From Bacillota bacterium (GTDB taxonomy: Bacteria; Bacillota; Clostridia; Lachnospirales; Lachnospiraceae), in the NCBI GenBank assembly GCA_023436225.1, contig JAEZKA010000085.1, positions 1-25,942 on the forward strand: 25,942 nucleotides of DNA, in the 5' to 3' direction. Position 1 is the stretch's first letter, and each line of letters opens with the position of its first letter. A program made the position numbers and the translations under genes. Below are positions 7,361 to 15,027 of the stretch, in pieces. The notes under the pieces were generated by a model. It was not told the origin of the DNA and made no database searches. It saw nothing but the letters and a program-made list of their open reading frames with translations.

Positions 7361-8860
7361 TTATAGCTGAAAGCGTATCACATTCCAAGAATGTTTATTT
7401 AAGGTTGCGGTTGCCAAGGCATTGCTAATCTTTGTGATCCCATTATGATGCGGTTCTACATTATTAGGATTTTCTAACGTATTGACCGCCTTCATATCGT
7501 CATGCTCCAGAACAATATGTTCCATCAATTTCGCATTTTCAAAATCACGCAAATCGATATCTAAATCAATTTTTTCGTCCAACGAACGGTTTACAGCAAA
7601 CACTGTAAGCTCTCCCTTTTTTTCATTCAATACGCCTATTGTTTCAACATAGGGCACATTTTTCAATCGCTCTGTATCATATTTATCGCTAATAACAACA
7701 GGAATAAACACGTCGCCTCTGCCATAATTTGAAGCATGCATAAATGGATAGAAAATCGTCTGTGCCCACGTACTTCCTCCATTTTCCGTCATAATAGGTG
7801 CAATAACATTGACAAGCTGCGCAAGACAAGCCATTTTAACACGATCACAATTCTTTAACAGGGTAATAAGAAGGCATCCAACAACCAAAGCATCTTCAAA
7901 AGTATATAAATCCTCTAATTGGTGTGGTGCTATTTGCCAACGCTCCAGCTTCTTATCTGCCTCATTGCTATGGAACCATACATTCCATTCATCAAATGAT
8001 AGATTAATTGTCTTATCGGAATGCTTGACAGCTTTGACATAATCACAAATTGCGATTACTGATTTAATAAAATTATCCATGTCAATGGAACATGCAAGAT
8101 AGGACTTGGTATTATTTTCGCGATTTCCATAATAGTTATGGAGAGATATATAATCTACATAATCATAAGTATGTTCTAATACCGTAGATTCCCATTTACC
8201 GAAGGTAGGCATGAAAAGGCTGGAGCTGCCGCAAGCAACTAGTTCAATACTCGGATCTAACTCCTTCATTATTTTTGCAGTTTCACATGCAATTCTTCCA
8301 TATTCCTCAGCAGTTTTAGCTCCAATTTGCCATGATCCATCCATTTCATTTCCAAGACACCATACTTTGATATTAAATGGTTCTTCAAATCCATGAGCAC
8401 GACGCATATCGCTATAATAGGTTCCTTTCGGGAAGTTACAATACTCTAACAGATTACGAGCTTCCTCGGGTCCTCTGGTTCCTAAATTAACCGCTTGCAT
8501 AACTTCTGTATTAGCACGCTTCGCCCATTCCTGAAATTCGTCGATCCCCACTTCATTCGTCTCAATCACATGCCATGCTAACTCTGCTCGCCTGGGACGC
8601 TTCTCCTTCGGACCAACTCCGTCCTCCCAATTGTAGCCTGAGACAAAGTTGCCACCAGGATAACGAACAATCGGTACATTTAATTGATTTACCATCTCTA
8701 ATACATCTTTTCGAAACCCACAATCATCCGCTGATGGATGAGTAGGTTCATAAATACCGTTATAAACCGCTCTTCCAAGATGCTCAATAAAGGATCCATA
8801 GATTCTTTTATCGATTGTTCCAACTTTAAAATCTTTATTAATTATCAACCTTGCCCTCAT
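7361..8860 (-). CDS. GH51 alpha-L-arabinofuranosidase
   Basis: A 499-residue intracellular GH51 alpha-L-arabinofuranosidase close to the well-studied bacterial type (AbfA-like). Family blocks in order: SFIEHLGRAVY (23-33), VRYPGGNFVSGYNWEDG (65-81), WCLGNEMDG with acid/base Glu172, ISLHNYYGN, and LSFDEWNVW with nucleophile Glu291. The C-terminal beta-domain ends HSWNVIRFQL. There is no signal peptide. It would remove arabinofuranosyl groups from imported arabinoxylan or arabinan oligosaccharides, freeing the backbone for the beta-xylosidase encoded upstream. It is the last gene of the long operon: 75 bp after the beta-lactamase-fold gene, with a strong terminator behind it. AAAGGAAG precedes ATG 8860. 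Confidence 0.95.
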   Translation of the reverse strand: MRARLIINKDFKVGTIDKRIYGSFIEHLGRAVYNGIYEPTHPSADDCGFRKDVLEMVNQLNVPIVRYPGGNFVSGYNWEDGVGPKEKRPRRAELAWHVIETNEVGIDEFQEWAKRANTEVMQAVNLGTRGPEEARNLLEYCNFPKGTYYSDMRRAHGFEEPFNIKVWCLGNEMDGSWQIGAKTAEEYGRIACETAKIMKELDPSIELVACGSSSLFMPTFGKWESTVLEHTYDYVDYISLHNYYGNRENNTKSYLACSIDMDNFIKSVIAICDYVKAVKHSDKTINLSFDEWNVWFHSNEADKKLERWQIAPHQLEDLYTFEDALVVGCLLITLLKNCDRVKMACLAQLVNVIAPIMTENGGSTWAQTIFYPFMHASNYGRGDVFIPVVISDKYDTERLKNVPYVETIGVLNEKKGELTVFAVNRSLDEKIDLDIDLRDFENAKLMEHIVLEHDDMKAVNTLENPNNVEPHHNGITKISNALATATLNKHSWNVIRFQL

Positions 8861-8935
8861 ATATTATCTTCCTTTCCATTTAATACCTCTACATTTTTGT
8901 GATACCTATTCGTAAAATATATCATCAATTATATA

Positions 8936-10114
8936 TTAATTAAGACATCCATAAGCAACAGCACGTACCCTAAGATGATGATACAGCTCCTCATTTGGTC
9001 TCATATTATGCATATATACAATAGATGTCTCTTCCTTCGGGTCAGCTTCTACCCATATTCCAGATCCACCAGTCCATCCAAAGGCTCCAATCGATCCATT
9101 ATGATTACCGGCAGACTGATCCATAAGAGTACGAAATCCCAGACCATATCCATAACCAGCCAAATAAGGGTTATTGTTAAAATCCTTCAATTGCACTTCA
9201 TTCAGATAATTCGTACGGAGTAATTCAACTGTTTTTCGTCCAAGTAATCGCTCATTCTTAAAGCATCCTCCATTTGCGAGCATTTGCATAAATACCGCAA
9301 AATCATTAGCACTTGATAGCAAACTCGGCCTTGCTCCTAAAGGTGTCTTATCAGGGTCATAATCCACATCAAAGGCAGTTGTTACTTTCGTAAAGCCTCC
9401 ACTATCATCCTTCGTATAATTACCTACAACCTGACTTCGATTATGCTCCGTTATATAAGTATCGGTATCCTTTAATCCGAGTGGTTCTATAATTCTTTCT
9501 CTAAATACAGTCCGTAATGGCTTACCTGTAATTTCCTCAACAATTGCTCCTGTAATTTCGCTACCAAAACCGTAGAGCCAATGAGTTCCCGGCTCAAACA
9601 GCACGGGTACCTTCGCCACCGCACGGACTTCCTCCCGCAGTATTGGCCTTTGTTCACCAGATATCGCAAGAAGCGCCTTACTCATTGCCGCAATAACCGG
9701 CTGGCTGGAATTTACATCAGGAAACATACAGTAGGGTAATCCACATGCCATGGTTACTACATCTTTAATTGTTATGGGATTATCAAGAGGTACTATTTCT
9801 AATTCATTATTCGGACGAGTAGAATATTTCATCATATGCTTCCATTCGGGTAGGTACTCATGAATAGGATCCGAAAGCAGAAATTTTCCTTCCTCATATA
9901 GCATACCTATGATTGCATAGGTAAAAAGCTTCGTTGTTGAGGCCTGCCGAAACATAGATTTTTGATGGATAAGCTCCTTCGTTTCTATATCCGCATATCC
10001 AGCATATCCTTCATAGATAATCTCGTTCTGCCTCATTATGGTACATGCACAGCCTGGTACGGAGTTTTCGGCAAAATTTTGAAGCAAGTAATCCAGTTTT
10101 AGAAATCTAGACAA
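8936..10114 (-). CDS. Serine beta-lactamase-fold hydrolase (probable esterase)
   Basis: A 392-residue member of the beta-lactamase / penicillin-binding-protein-like family (EstB and class C type). The nucleophile motif SxxK is Ser59-Thr-Thr-Lys62 in FRQASTTKLFTYA; the second motif begins at Tyr181 in HWLYGFGSEITGAIVEE; the third position is probably GWTGGSG near residue 345. No signal peptide or membrane segment is visible, so it is probably cytoplasmic, which argues against antibiotic resistance or cell-wall work. In this operon, between sugar transporter and arabinofuranosidase genes, de-esterification of acylated oligosaccharides is plausible but unproven. The start is TTG at 10114, supported by AAAGGGAG 8 bp upstream; it begins 19 bp after the MFS stop. 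Confidence 0.85.
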   Translation of the reverse strand: MSRFLKLDYLLQNFAENSVPGCACTIMRQNEIIYEGYAGYADIETKELIHQKSMFRQASTTKLFTYAIIGMLYEEGKFLLSDPIHEYLPEWKHMMKYSTRPNNELEIVPLDNPITIKDVVTMACGLPYCMFPDVNSSQPVIAAMSKALLAISGEQRPILREEVRAVAKVPVLFEPGTHWLYGFGSEITGAIVEEITGKPLRTVFRERIIEPLGLKDTDTYITEHNRSQVVGNYTKDDSGGFTKVTTAFDVDYDPDKTPLGARPSLLSSANDFAVFMQMLANGGCFKNERLLGRKTVELLRTNYLNEVQLKDFNNNPYLAGYGYGLGFRTLMDQSAGNHNGSIGAFGWTGGSGIWVEADPKEETSIVYMHNMRPNEELYHHLRVRAVAYGCLN

Positions 10115-10133
10115 AGTTCCACTCCCTTTCTGA

Positions 10134-11318
10134 TTAAAAGCTTAAAGTACTTGGTTTTCTCTTATCATAAATCTGATAGGAAATAAATAACATGATGCCA
10201 CCTAACATAAGAATAGCCGTAAGAAAGAACATCATCTTATAGCTAAATAACTCTGATATTCTCCCTCCGATCATCGGACCGAGTCCCTGTCCCATATCTG
10301 CCCCAATATAATAAGTACTTGTTGCAACGCCTATCTTAGCTGCATCTACTTTCTTAATACAGGCAGACTGTAGAGAAAGCTGACCGGTTCCTTGTCCTAT
10401 GGCAACCAATACTGCAGAAAGCAATATTATAGAAAGCCCTGATGATATACCTATGATAACCATAGACACACCTGTGATTACTAAAGACATAATTACAATC
10501 GGTGTTAGAGCAAATCGATCAATAAATCTTCCGACCATAAATCTCAATATAAATAGTACGATAGCATTCGCTGAAAAGAATATTGCTATATTAGCGATAC
10601 CTCTCTCCTCTCCTAAAAGCACCAGAAAGGAACTGGTAATACCATTAACGCAAGAAAACAATCCGGATACCAGTGAATAGACAACACAATCCTTTGCAAT
10701 GAGATTATCAAAGCGTAGCGCTACGTCTATACTTTTAACCTTCTGATAAACTGTCTTTTCTACCTTGACTATAAATAGCAATATTACTGCCAACAGGGTT
10801 AGGAATGAAATGATAATAAACAAATATTGATATCCAAATCTGTCCTTTAAAACTATTCCTATATAAGGTCCACATATCCTCGATATAATCTGACCCAGTC
10901 CGAAATATCCGAGCCCTTCTCCTAGCCGTTCTTTCGGTATGTACTCACTAACCAGTGCCATAGCAGCAGTACTGCTGATCCCAAAGGATAAACCATGAAC
11001 CACTCTAAAGAATAGCATTACAGGAATATTGGGTGCAAAAGCATATCCAAAAAACGACACACAGATCATTATTGTTGAGAAAATACATATATTCCTTTTG
11101 TTCAAGATATCAAGTGCAATACCACTAAAGGGTCGAATAACTAAGGCTGACAAAGAGAATATTCCTGCTAATGTTCCGGCCAGAGTTAAACCCGCTCCCA
11201 GCGAAACAGCATAAGAGGATACGATTGTAGCAATCATACTGAAACCAAAGGCAGTGATTAAATTTACTAAAGTTAAGAGTATGTAGGTTCTATTAAATAG
11301 CTTATTGTTCGAATTCAT
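10134..11318 (-). CDS. Major facilitator superfamily transporter
   Basis: A 394-residue, strongly hydrophobic protein with about 12 predicted membrane helices and an MFS pattern. The loop after helix 2 reads LVIRPFSGIALDILNKRN, a variant of the MFS motif A (GxLaDrxGrkr). Helix 5 contains LGYFGLGQIISRICGPYIG. The second half repeats the plan (FMVGRFIDRFALTP). The substrate cannot be read from sequence. The position between the esterase and beta-lactamase-fold hydrolase genes suggests export or import of a product of oligosaccharide breakdown, such as a pentose or aromatic acid released by the esterases. The esterase TGA overlaps its ribosome site (GTGAGG), so translation is probably coupled. 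The start is ATG 11318. Confidence 0.88.
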   Translation of the reverse strand: MNSNNKLFNRTYILLTLVNLITAFGFSMIATIVSSYAVSLGAGLTLAGTLAGIFSLSALVIRPFSGIALDILNKRNICIFSTIMICVSFFGYAFAPNIPVMLFFRVVHGLSFGISSTAAMALVSEYIPKERLGEGLGYFGLGQIISRICGPYIGIVLKDRFGYQYLFIIISFLTLLAVILLFIVKVEKTVYQKVKSIDVALRFDNLIAKDCVVYSLVSGLFSCVNGITSSFLVLLGEERGIANIAIFFSANAIVLFILRFMVGRFIDRFALTPIVIMSLVITGVSMVIIGISSGLSIILLSAVLVAIGQGTGQLSLQSACIKKVDAAKIGVATSTYYIGADMGQGLGPMIGGRISELFSYKMMFFLTAILMLGGIMLFISYQIYDKRKPSTLSF

Positions 11319-11324
11319 TATACC

Positions 11325-12125
11325 TCACTTTTTGCTACAGCTCTTGATCTCTATTACCAATTTCATAAAATTCTGAATAGCAGCATCCCATACCTTCCAC
11401 TCATGAGCCCCCGGCATTTCCTCATATGTAACGTCAATGCCATTGCTTCTCATATAATCGATATACCTTTTTCCGAGCTCATAGCTAAAATCCTCGGTTC
11501 CGATTGCCACATACATTTTCGGAAGATCCAAATTATTTGCAACTGCATTACTTACCATATACCTCGTATCATTTTTCGTTCCCAGCATACTCTCATAGGA
11601 ACCCCATGCCAGACTACAGATGCCCTTTTCCCCTTGCTTCGCTTCCTTTGAAAGAGGTCCCACATCTTCATTAAATATCTCATCTGTGAATGAAAAACCA
11701 GAGAAGTTACCCGTTGCAGAAAAGTAATCCGGTTTATCAAATGCCCATTTGTATGCACCATATCCTCCCATGGATAACCCGGCCACAAAACGGTTCTCCC
11801 TTTTGTCAGAAATCGGTAAGAAGCAATTCAATACCATCGGTAATTCTTCTGTCAAATAGGTATAATACTTGTAACCATGTACCATATCTGCATAAAAACT
11901 GCTTCCACCCACTTCCGGCATCACTACCGCAATGTTATTTTCCTCTGCATAACGTTCAATGCTGGTATATCTTATCCAATCCTGCGCATTTCCAGCTCCG
12001 CCATGAAGTAGATACAAGACCTTATAAGGCTCTAGGTCCTTATTACTATCATGGGGTAGGATGATATATACATTGGTATGAAAGCCTAGGCTCTGAGGTA
12101 AAAAACTAAAATGCATTAATCCCAT
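11325..12125 (-). CDS. Alpha/beta-hydrolase esterase (CE1/EstA-like), second of a pair
   Basis: A 266-residue alpha/beta hydrolase of the EstA / CE1-like group, which includes acetylxylan and feruloyl esterases. YLLHGGAGNAQDW forms the oxyanion region; the nucleophile is Ser118 in AGLSMGGYGA; Asp212 (GTEDFSYE) and His241 (GAHEWKVWD) complete the triad. It has no signal peptide. An open frame extends upstream to 12227, but ATG 12125 is the better start: AGGAGG lies 9 bp upstream, the protein then begins MGLMHFSFLP like its neighbour MGLINYTFFS, and it follows the previous stop by one base. It is a paralogue of the upstream esterase, sharing IERYA, VVMPEV and the triad. It probably removes acetyl or feruloyl groups from imported xylo-oligosaccharides; which one is unclear. 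Confidence 0.9.
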   Translation of the reverse strand: MGLMHFSFLPQSLGFHTNVYIILPHDSNKDLEPYKVLYLLHGGAGNAQDWIRYTSIERYAEENNIAVVMPEVGGSSFYADMVHGYKYYTYLTEELPMVLNCFLPISDKRENRFVAGLSMGGYGAYKWAFDKPDYFSATGNFSGFSFTDEIFNEDVGPLSKEAKQGEKGICSLAWGSYESMLGTKNDTRYMVSNAVANNLDLPKMYVAIGTEDFSYELGKRYIDYMRSNGIDVTYEEMPGAHEWKVWDAAIQNFMKLVIEIKSCSKK

Positions 12126-12126
12126 A

Positions 12127-12930
12127 TTAATTAACCTCCTCTTTCTCAGATAGGCCCATCCAAGATATGATTCGTCGCAGCCAGTAATCCCAGAATTCCC
12201 AGGTATGACCACCCGGGCCTGCTTCATAGGTTAATGGTAAACCGATTTCATCAGCATATTGCTTAAACTGAACCGTGCCCTCATAATATGGATCCTCTGT
12301 GCCACAACAGCTGAATAATCTTGGGATCTTTCTATCTGAATTCGCCAGATCCTTGGCTAGCTTCTTGAGATCATTCATACTCCCCCGGTAATCCTCAGCG
12401 GTTCCAAAGGCCGTGAGAGCCGGCCCAACTGCCCGCCCACTGAAAAAGCCCATCTCTTCCACATCTCCCACGCCTGACATACCGGCAGCTGAGTTGAAAA
12501 ATTCAGGACAATTCAATACCCACTTCATTGCTCCATGGGAACCCATAGAATTCCCTACTACATACCGATCTTCACTTTTGTCGGATAACGGAAAAACCGC
12601 TTGCATCATATTAGGTAGTTCTATTGATAAATAATCAAAGTAATCTGGACCATACTTCATATTGCAATAAAAGCTGTTTTTCACCTCCGGCATTACAACC
12701 GCAAACCCATTATCATTCGCATATCGTTCGATGCCTGTATTACGATAATAGGTAGTACAAGCATCAGAACCTCCATGTAATACATAAAGTGTTTTATACT
12801 TCTTACCAGTTCTGTAAAACTCCTCGATCGGCTCCTTTGAACTCCACCGACTATAGGTAGGCAATACAACCGCGACATTTACCTGCTCCCGTAACACCTG
12901 AGAAAAAAAAGTATAATTGATTAAGCCCAT
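12127..12930 (-). CDS. Alpha/beta-hydrolase esterase (CE1/EstA-like), first of a pair
   Basis: A 267-residue cytoplasmic alpha/beta hydrolase. Motifs in order: VLHGGSDACTTYYR, IERYANDNGFAVVMPEV, nucleophile Ser128 in VGNSMGSHGA, acid Asp213 in GTEDPYYEG, and base His242 in GPGGHTWEFWD. Family and role match the downstream paralogue: removal of acyl decorations from oligosaccharides. The nucleophile elbow GNSMGS differs from GLSMGG in the partner, and an insert near residues 25-45 changes the region before the oxyanion hole, so the two probably prefer different acyl groups or positions. ATG 12930 has GGAGG 8 bp upstream. The gene starts 31 bp after the GH120-like gene, and the next esterase begins at once, with its ribosome site inside this gene's last codons. 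Confidence 0.9.
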   Translation of the reverse strand: MGLINYTFFSQVLREQVNVAVVLPTYSRWSSKEPIEEFYRTGKKYKTLYVLHGGSDACTTYYRNTGIERYANDNGFAVVMPEVKNSFYCNMKYGPDYFDYLSIELPNMMQAVFPLSDKSEDRYVVGNSMGSHGAMKWVLNCPEFFNSAAGMSGVGDVEEMGFFSGRAVGPALTAFGTAEDYRGSMNDLKKLAKDLANSDRKIPRLFSCCGTEDPYYEGTVQFKQYADEIGLPLTYEAGPGGHTWEFWDYWLRRIISWMGLSEKEEVN

Positions 12931-12961
12931 TTCTTGCCTCCATTTGCCTTCAGGCCATTCT

Positions 12962-14923
12962 TTATTTCAACTTTCGAGGATCAATATGATATGTTTTACC
13001 TAGCATCAACTCCATAAAAGGCCCGGGAACACGCTTATCTACTGGAACAATATTTCCAAAGAAATCAGAGGAAGCCAAGCTGTCACTAGAAACCTCCTGT
13101 ACCTCTGAAGGATCATATACAAAAAGATGTCGTTTTAATTGATTTGCAAAGAAGAAGGGAGCTTCCTTAGCCCGTTTAAACTGTAACGTATAGTTTTCTG
13201 TATCCACCTCAATATCAAACCATCCCTCTTGTCCGGTCAGATCAAAGCCATAGAATTCCCTCCAGGTCGGTAGATCAAGACACACCTGGGGTGCCGGATA
13301 CATTATTCTTAAATAACCGCCTGTCTGTTTTACATATAAATTACCTTCTGCTTCATTCTTTTCAGTAGGCATCGTAATGGCAGCTTCCTGACATTGATAA
13401 AATATATTATTGATCAAACGGGCATCTCTTGAGGTACCTCCCCTCTCCATTCCTGACATACGGAAGGAAACAGGCTTGGCAAAATACCCTGCGTTTCTAC
13501 ATTTACCAATCAGATTATTTGCGATATAAAGACGATCCGTACCTTCACCGTAGATGGCATACCCATTGATCACATCATTCTCTACCATCTTATACCATCC
13601 GGAAGACCCCTTCTCGTTTGGAACCTTATTTTGATCAAATCGTCCTTCTACGTTCCAAAAAATATTATTATCAATCAAATTAGTATCATTCTTGGTACAT
13701 TCAATAAAAATAGCTTCTCTCTGCTCTATTCCATCCAAGAATAAATTCTGAGTGATTCTATTATTTTCATTCCCACAGTCCAGCCAAAGATGATCAGCTC
13801 TTATTGTTTTTGTAAATATATTTCTGCGAATTAAGCTATCTACACTATTATGAATTTTGATAGCCCCGGCTTCCCAAGAAAGCTCCATTCTTTGCCACCC
13901 TGTTCCTTGGATCAGATTATCCTCGATCAAAAAATGAGTTGCAAATAGCCCTGCGATACCACAGACTCCGGCATCATAAATCTGACATCTGCGAATAATA
14001 CTATATCCTATAAGCTGGCCTTCCATTATTTCATGATGCCAACACTCATTCCCGATATCAATACCAACTGCATTGGACCAATCAATCTTACAATCTTCAA
14101 TAATCCAATGATGACCTCTATAGCAAGAGATGGACCCCCGTTGCGGTACAGGCGCTCCTGTAGCTGCATGCGCACAGGTTAGACCCTTTACCTTAATATA
14201 AGAAAGGAACGGTACCTCAGGTGCAAGGCATTGTTCTCTACAAGTAATTTCTATCTTATGGTCGGCAGGGTCAGCATCACCAAATAGGCGAAAATGAACG
14301 GTCTGACCGTTTGCTTCCACCCAAAAGGAGCCTTCCCTCTGTGAAATCTGGTTATATAAGGCTACCTGGTGAAGTGGTTTCCCATCACAAAAAACCATTC
14401 CACGCCGATTAAGATACGTTGTCATATCTGTCTTATCATATTCAATAAACAATCTATCATGTAAAATATTAATAGCACAAAACGGATTATATCCCTTGAA
14501 AGTATTCGGATCTAATTTTATTTGCCATATATGTACTAATTCTTCATTTTCGTTTTTAGTAATTCGTGGACTCTTTCTCCATCCCACACTCGTTTCAAAT
14601 TCTTCTACTATTTCAGAAGCTTTAACTATAACTTCCCCATCCCCAAACGCCTCGTAACATATCATTTTGTCCGGACCATCTCCCCCTCGTACAGGCCGAA
14701 CACATTCTCTATATTCTCCACCATGGATTAATATATGAGTTCCGGGGGTAGCAATTGCAGCAGCTGCATTGATTGTCAAAAAAGGATGTTCCATGGTTCC
14801 GTCATTATCATCAGAGGCATTTGGATGATTAGCAGAAACATGTATCTTTGTATGATAACGTGTATCAGTTTCCCACCTAGCAAAATTTTTGCCATTAGGT
14901 AGACAGTCAATTGAGTCTCTCAT
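12962..14923 (-). CDS. GH120-type beta-xylosidase (right-handed beta-helix)
   Basis: A 653-residue parallel beta-helix protein. Its layout follows GH120 beta-xylosidase XylC of Thermoanaerobacterium saccharolyticum as I recall it: an N-terminal start HVSANHPNASDDNDGT..HPFLTIN, a GGEYRECVRPVRGG turn, an inserted beta-sandwich (about 110-235), VKGLTCAHAATGAP (245-258), then helix coils WIIEDCKI, IIRRCQIYDAG and EAGAIKIHNS. The GH120 catalytic pair is Asp in WLD and Glu in FxE; here they appear as Asp382 (HLWLDCG) and Glu408 (AIFIECT). Length also fits. There is no signal peptide, so it would cut xylose from imported xylo-oligosaccharides in the cytoplasm. AGGAG precedes ATG 14923. It is the first gene after the attenuator following the binding-protein gene. 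A generic beta-helix or polysaccharide lyase is the alternative, but the catalytic pair favours GH120. Confidence 0.8.
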   Translation of the reverse strand: MRDSIDCLPNGKNFARWETDTRYHTKIHVSANHPNASDDNDGTMEHPFLTINAAAAIATPGTHILIHGGEYRECVRPVRGGDGPDKMICYEAFGDGEVIVKASEIVEEFETSVGWRKSPRITKNENEELVHIWQIKLDPNTFKGYNPFCAINILHDRLFIEYDKTDMTTYLNRRGMVFCDGKPLHQVALYNQISQREGSFWVEANGQTVHFRLFGDADPADHKIEITCREQCLAPEVPFLSYIKVKGLTCAHAATGAPVPQRGSISCYRGHHWIIEDCKIDWSNAVGIDIGNECWHHEIMEGQLIGYSIIRRCQIYDAGVCGIAGLFATHFLIEDNLIQGTGWQRMELSWEAGAIKIHNSVDSLIRRNIFTKTIRADHLWLDCGNENNRITQNLFLDGIEQREAIFIECTKNDTNLIDNNIFWNVEGRFDQNKVPNEKGSSGWYKMVENDVINGYAIYGEGTDRLYIANNLIGKCRNAGYFAKPVSFRMSGMERGGTSRDARLINNIFYQCQEAAITMPTEKNEAEGNLYVKQTGGYLRIMYPAPQVCLDLPTWREFYGFDLTGQEGWFDIEVDTENYTLQFKRAKEAPFFFANQLKRHLFVYDPSEVQEVSSDSLASSDFFGNIVPVDKRVPGPFMELMLGKTYHIDPRKLK

Positions 14924-14967
14924 ATACTTCTCCTATTCTGTTACTCTTAAAGCAAAGCCAGTATCAT

Positions 14968-15000
14968 TATAAAATGGGGTGCTGCATGCAACACCCCATT
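14968..15000 (-). terminator. Intra-operon terminator/attenuator after the binding-protein gene
   Basis: Arms AATGGGGTG (14973-14981) and CACCCCATT (14992-15000) form a perfect 9-bp stem, with a TGCATGCA palindrome in the loop; on the minus strand TTTTATAAT follows. It lies 28 bp after the binding-protein stop. Partial termination here would keep transporter, and especially binding-protein, transcripts more abundant than the hydrolase transcripts, a common arrangement for ABC binding proteins. Confidence 0.8.
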
Positions 15001-15027
15001 AGTCATAAGGTAGTAATACCCAAATAA

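Noticed and set aside
8936..10114. Beta-lactam resistance gene.
   Set aside because: It has the SxxK fold signature but no export signal, and it lies inside a sugar operon between transporter and glycosidase genes.
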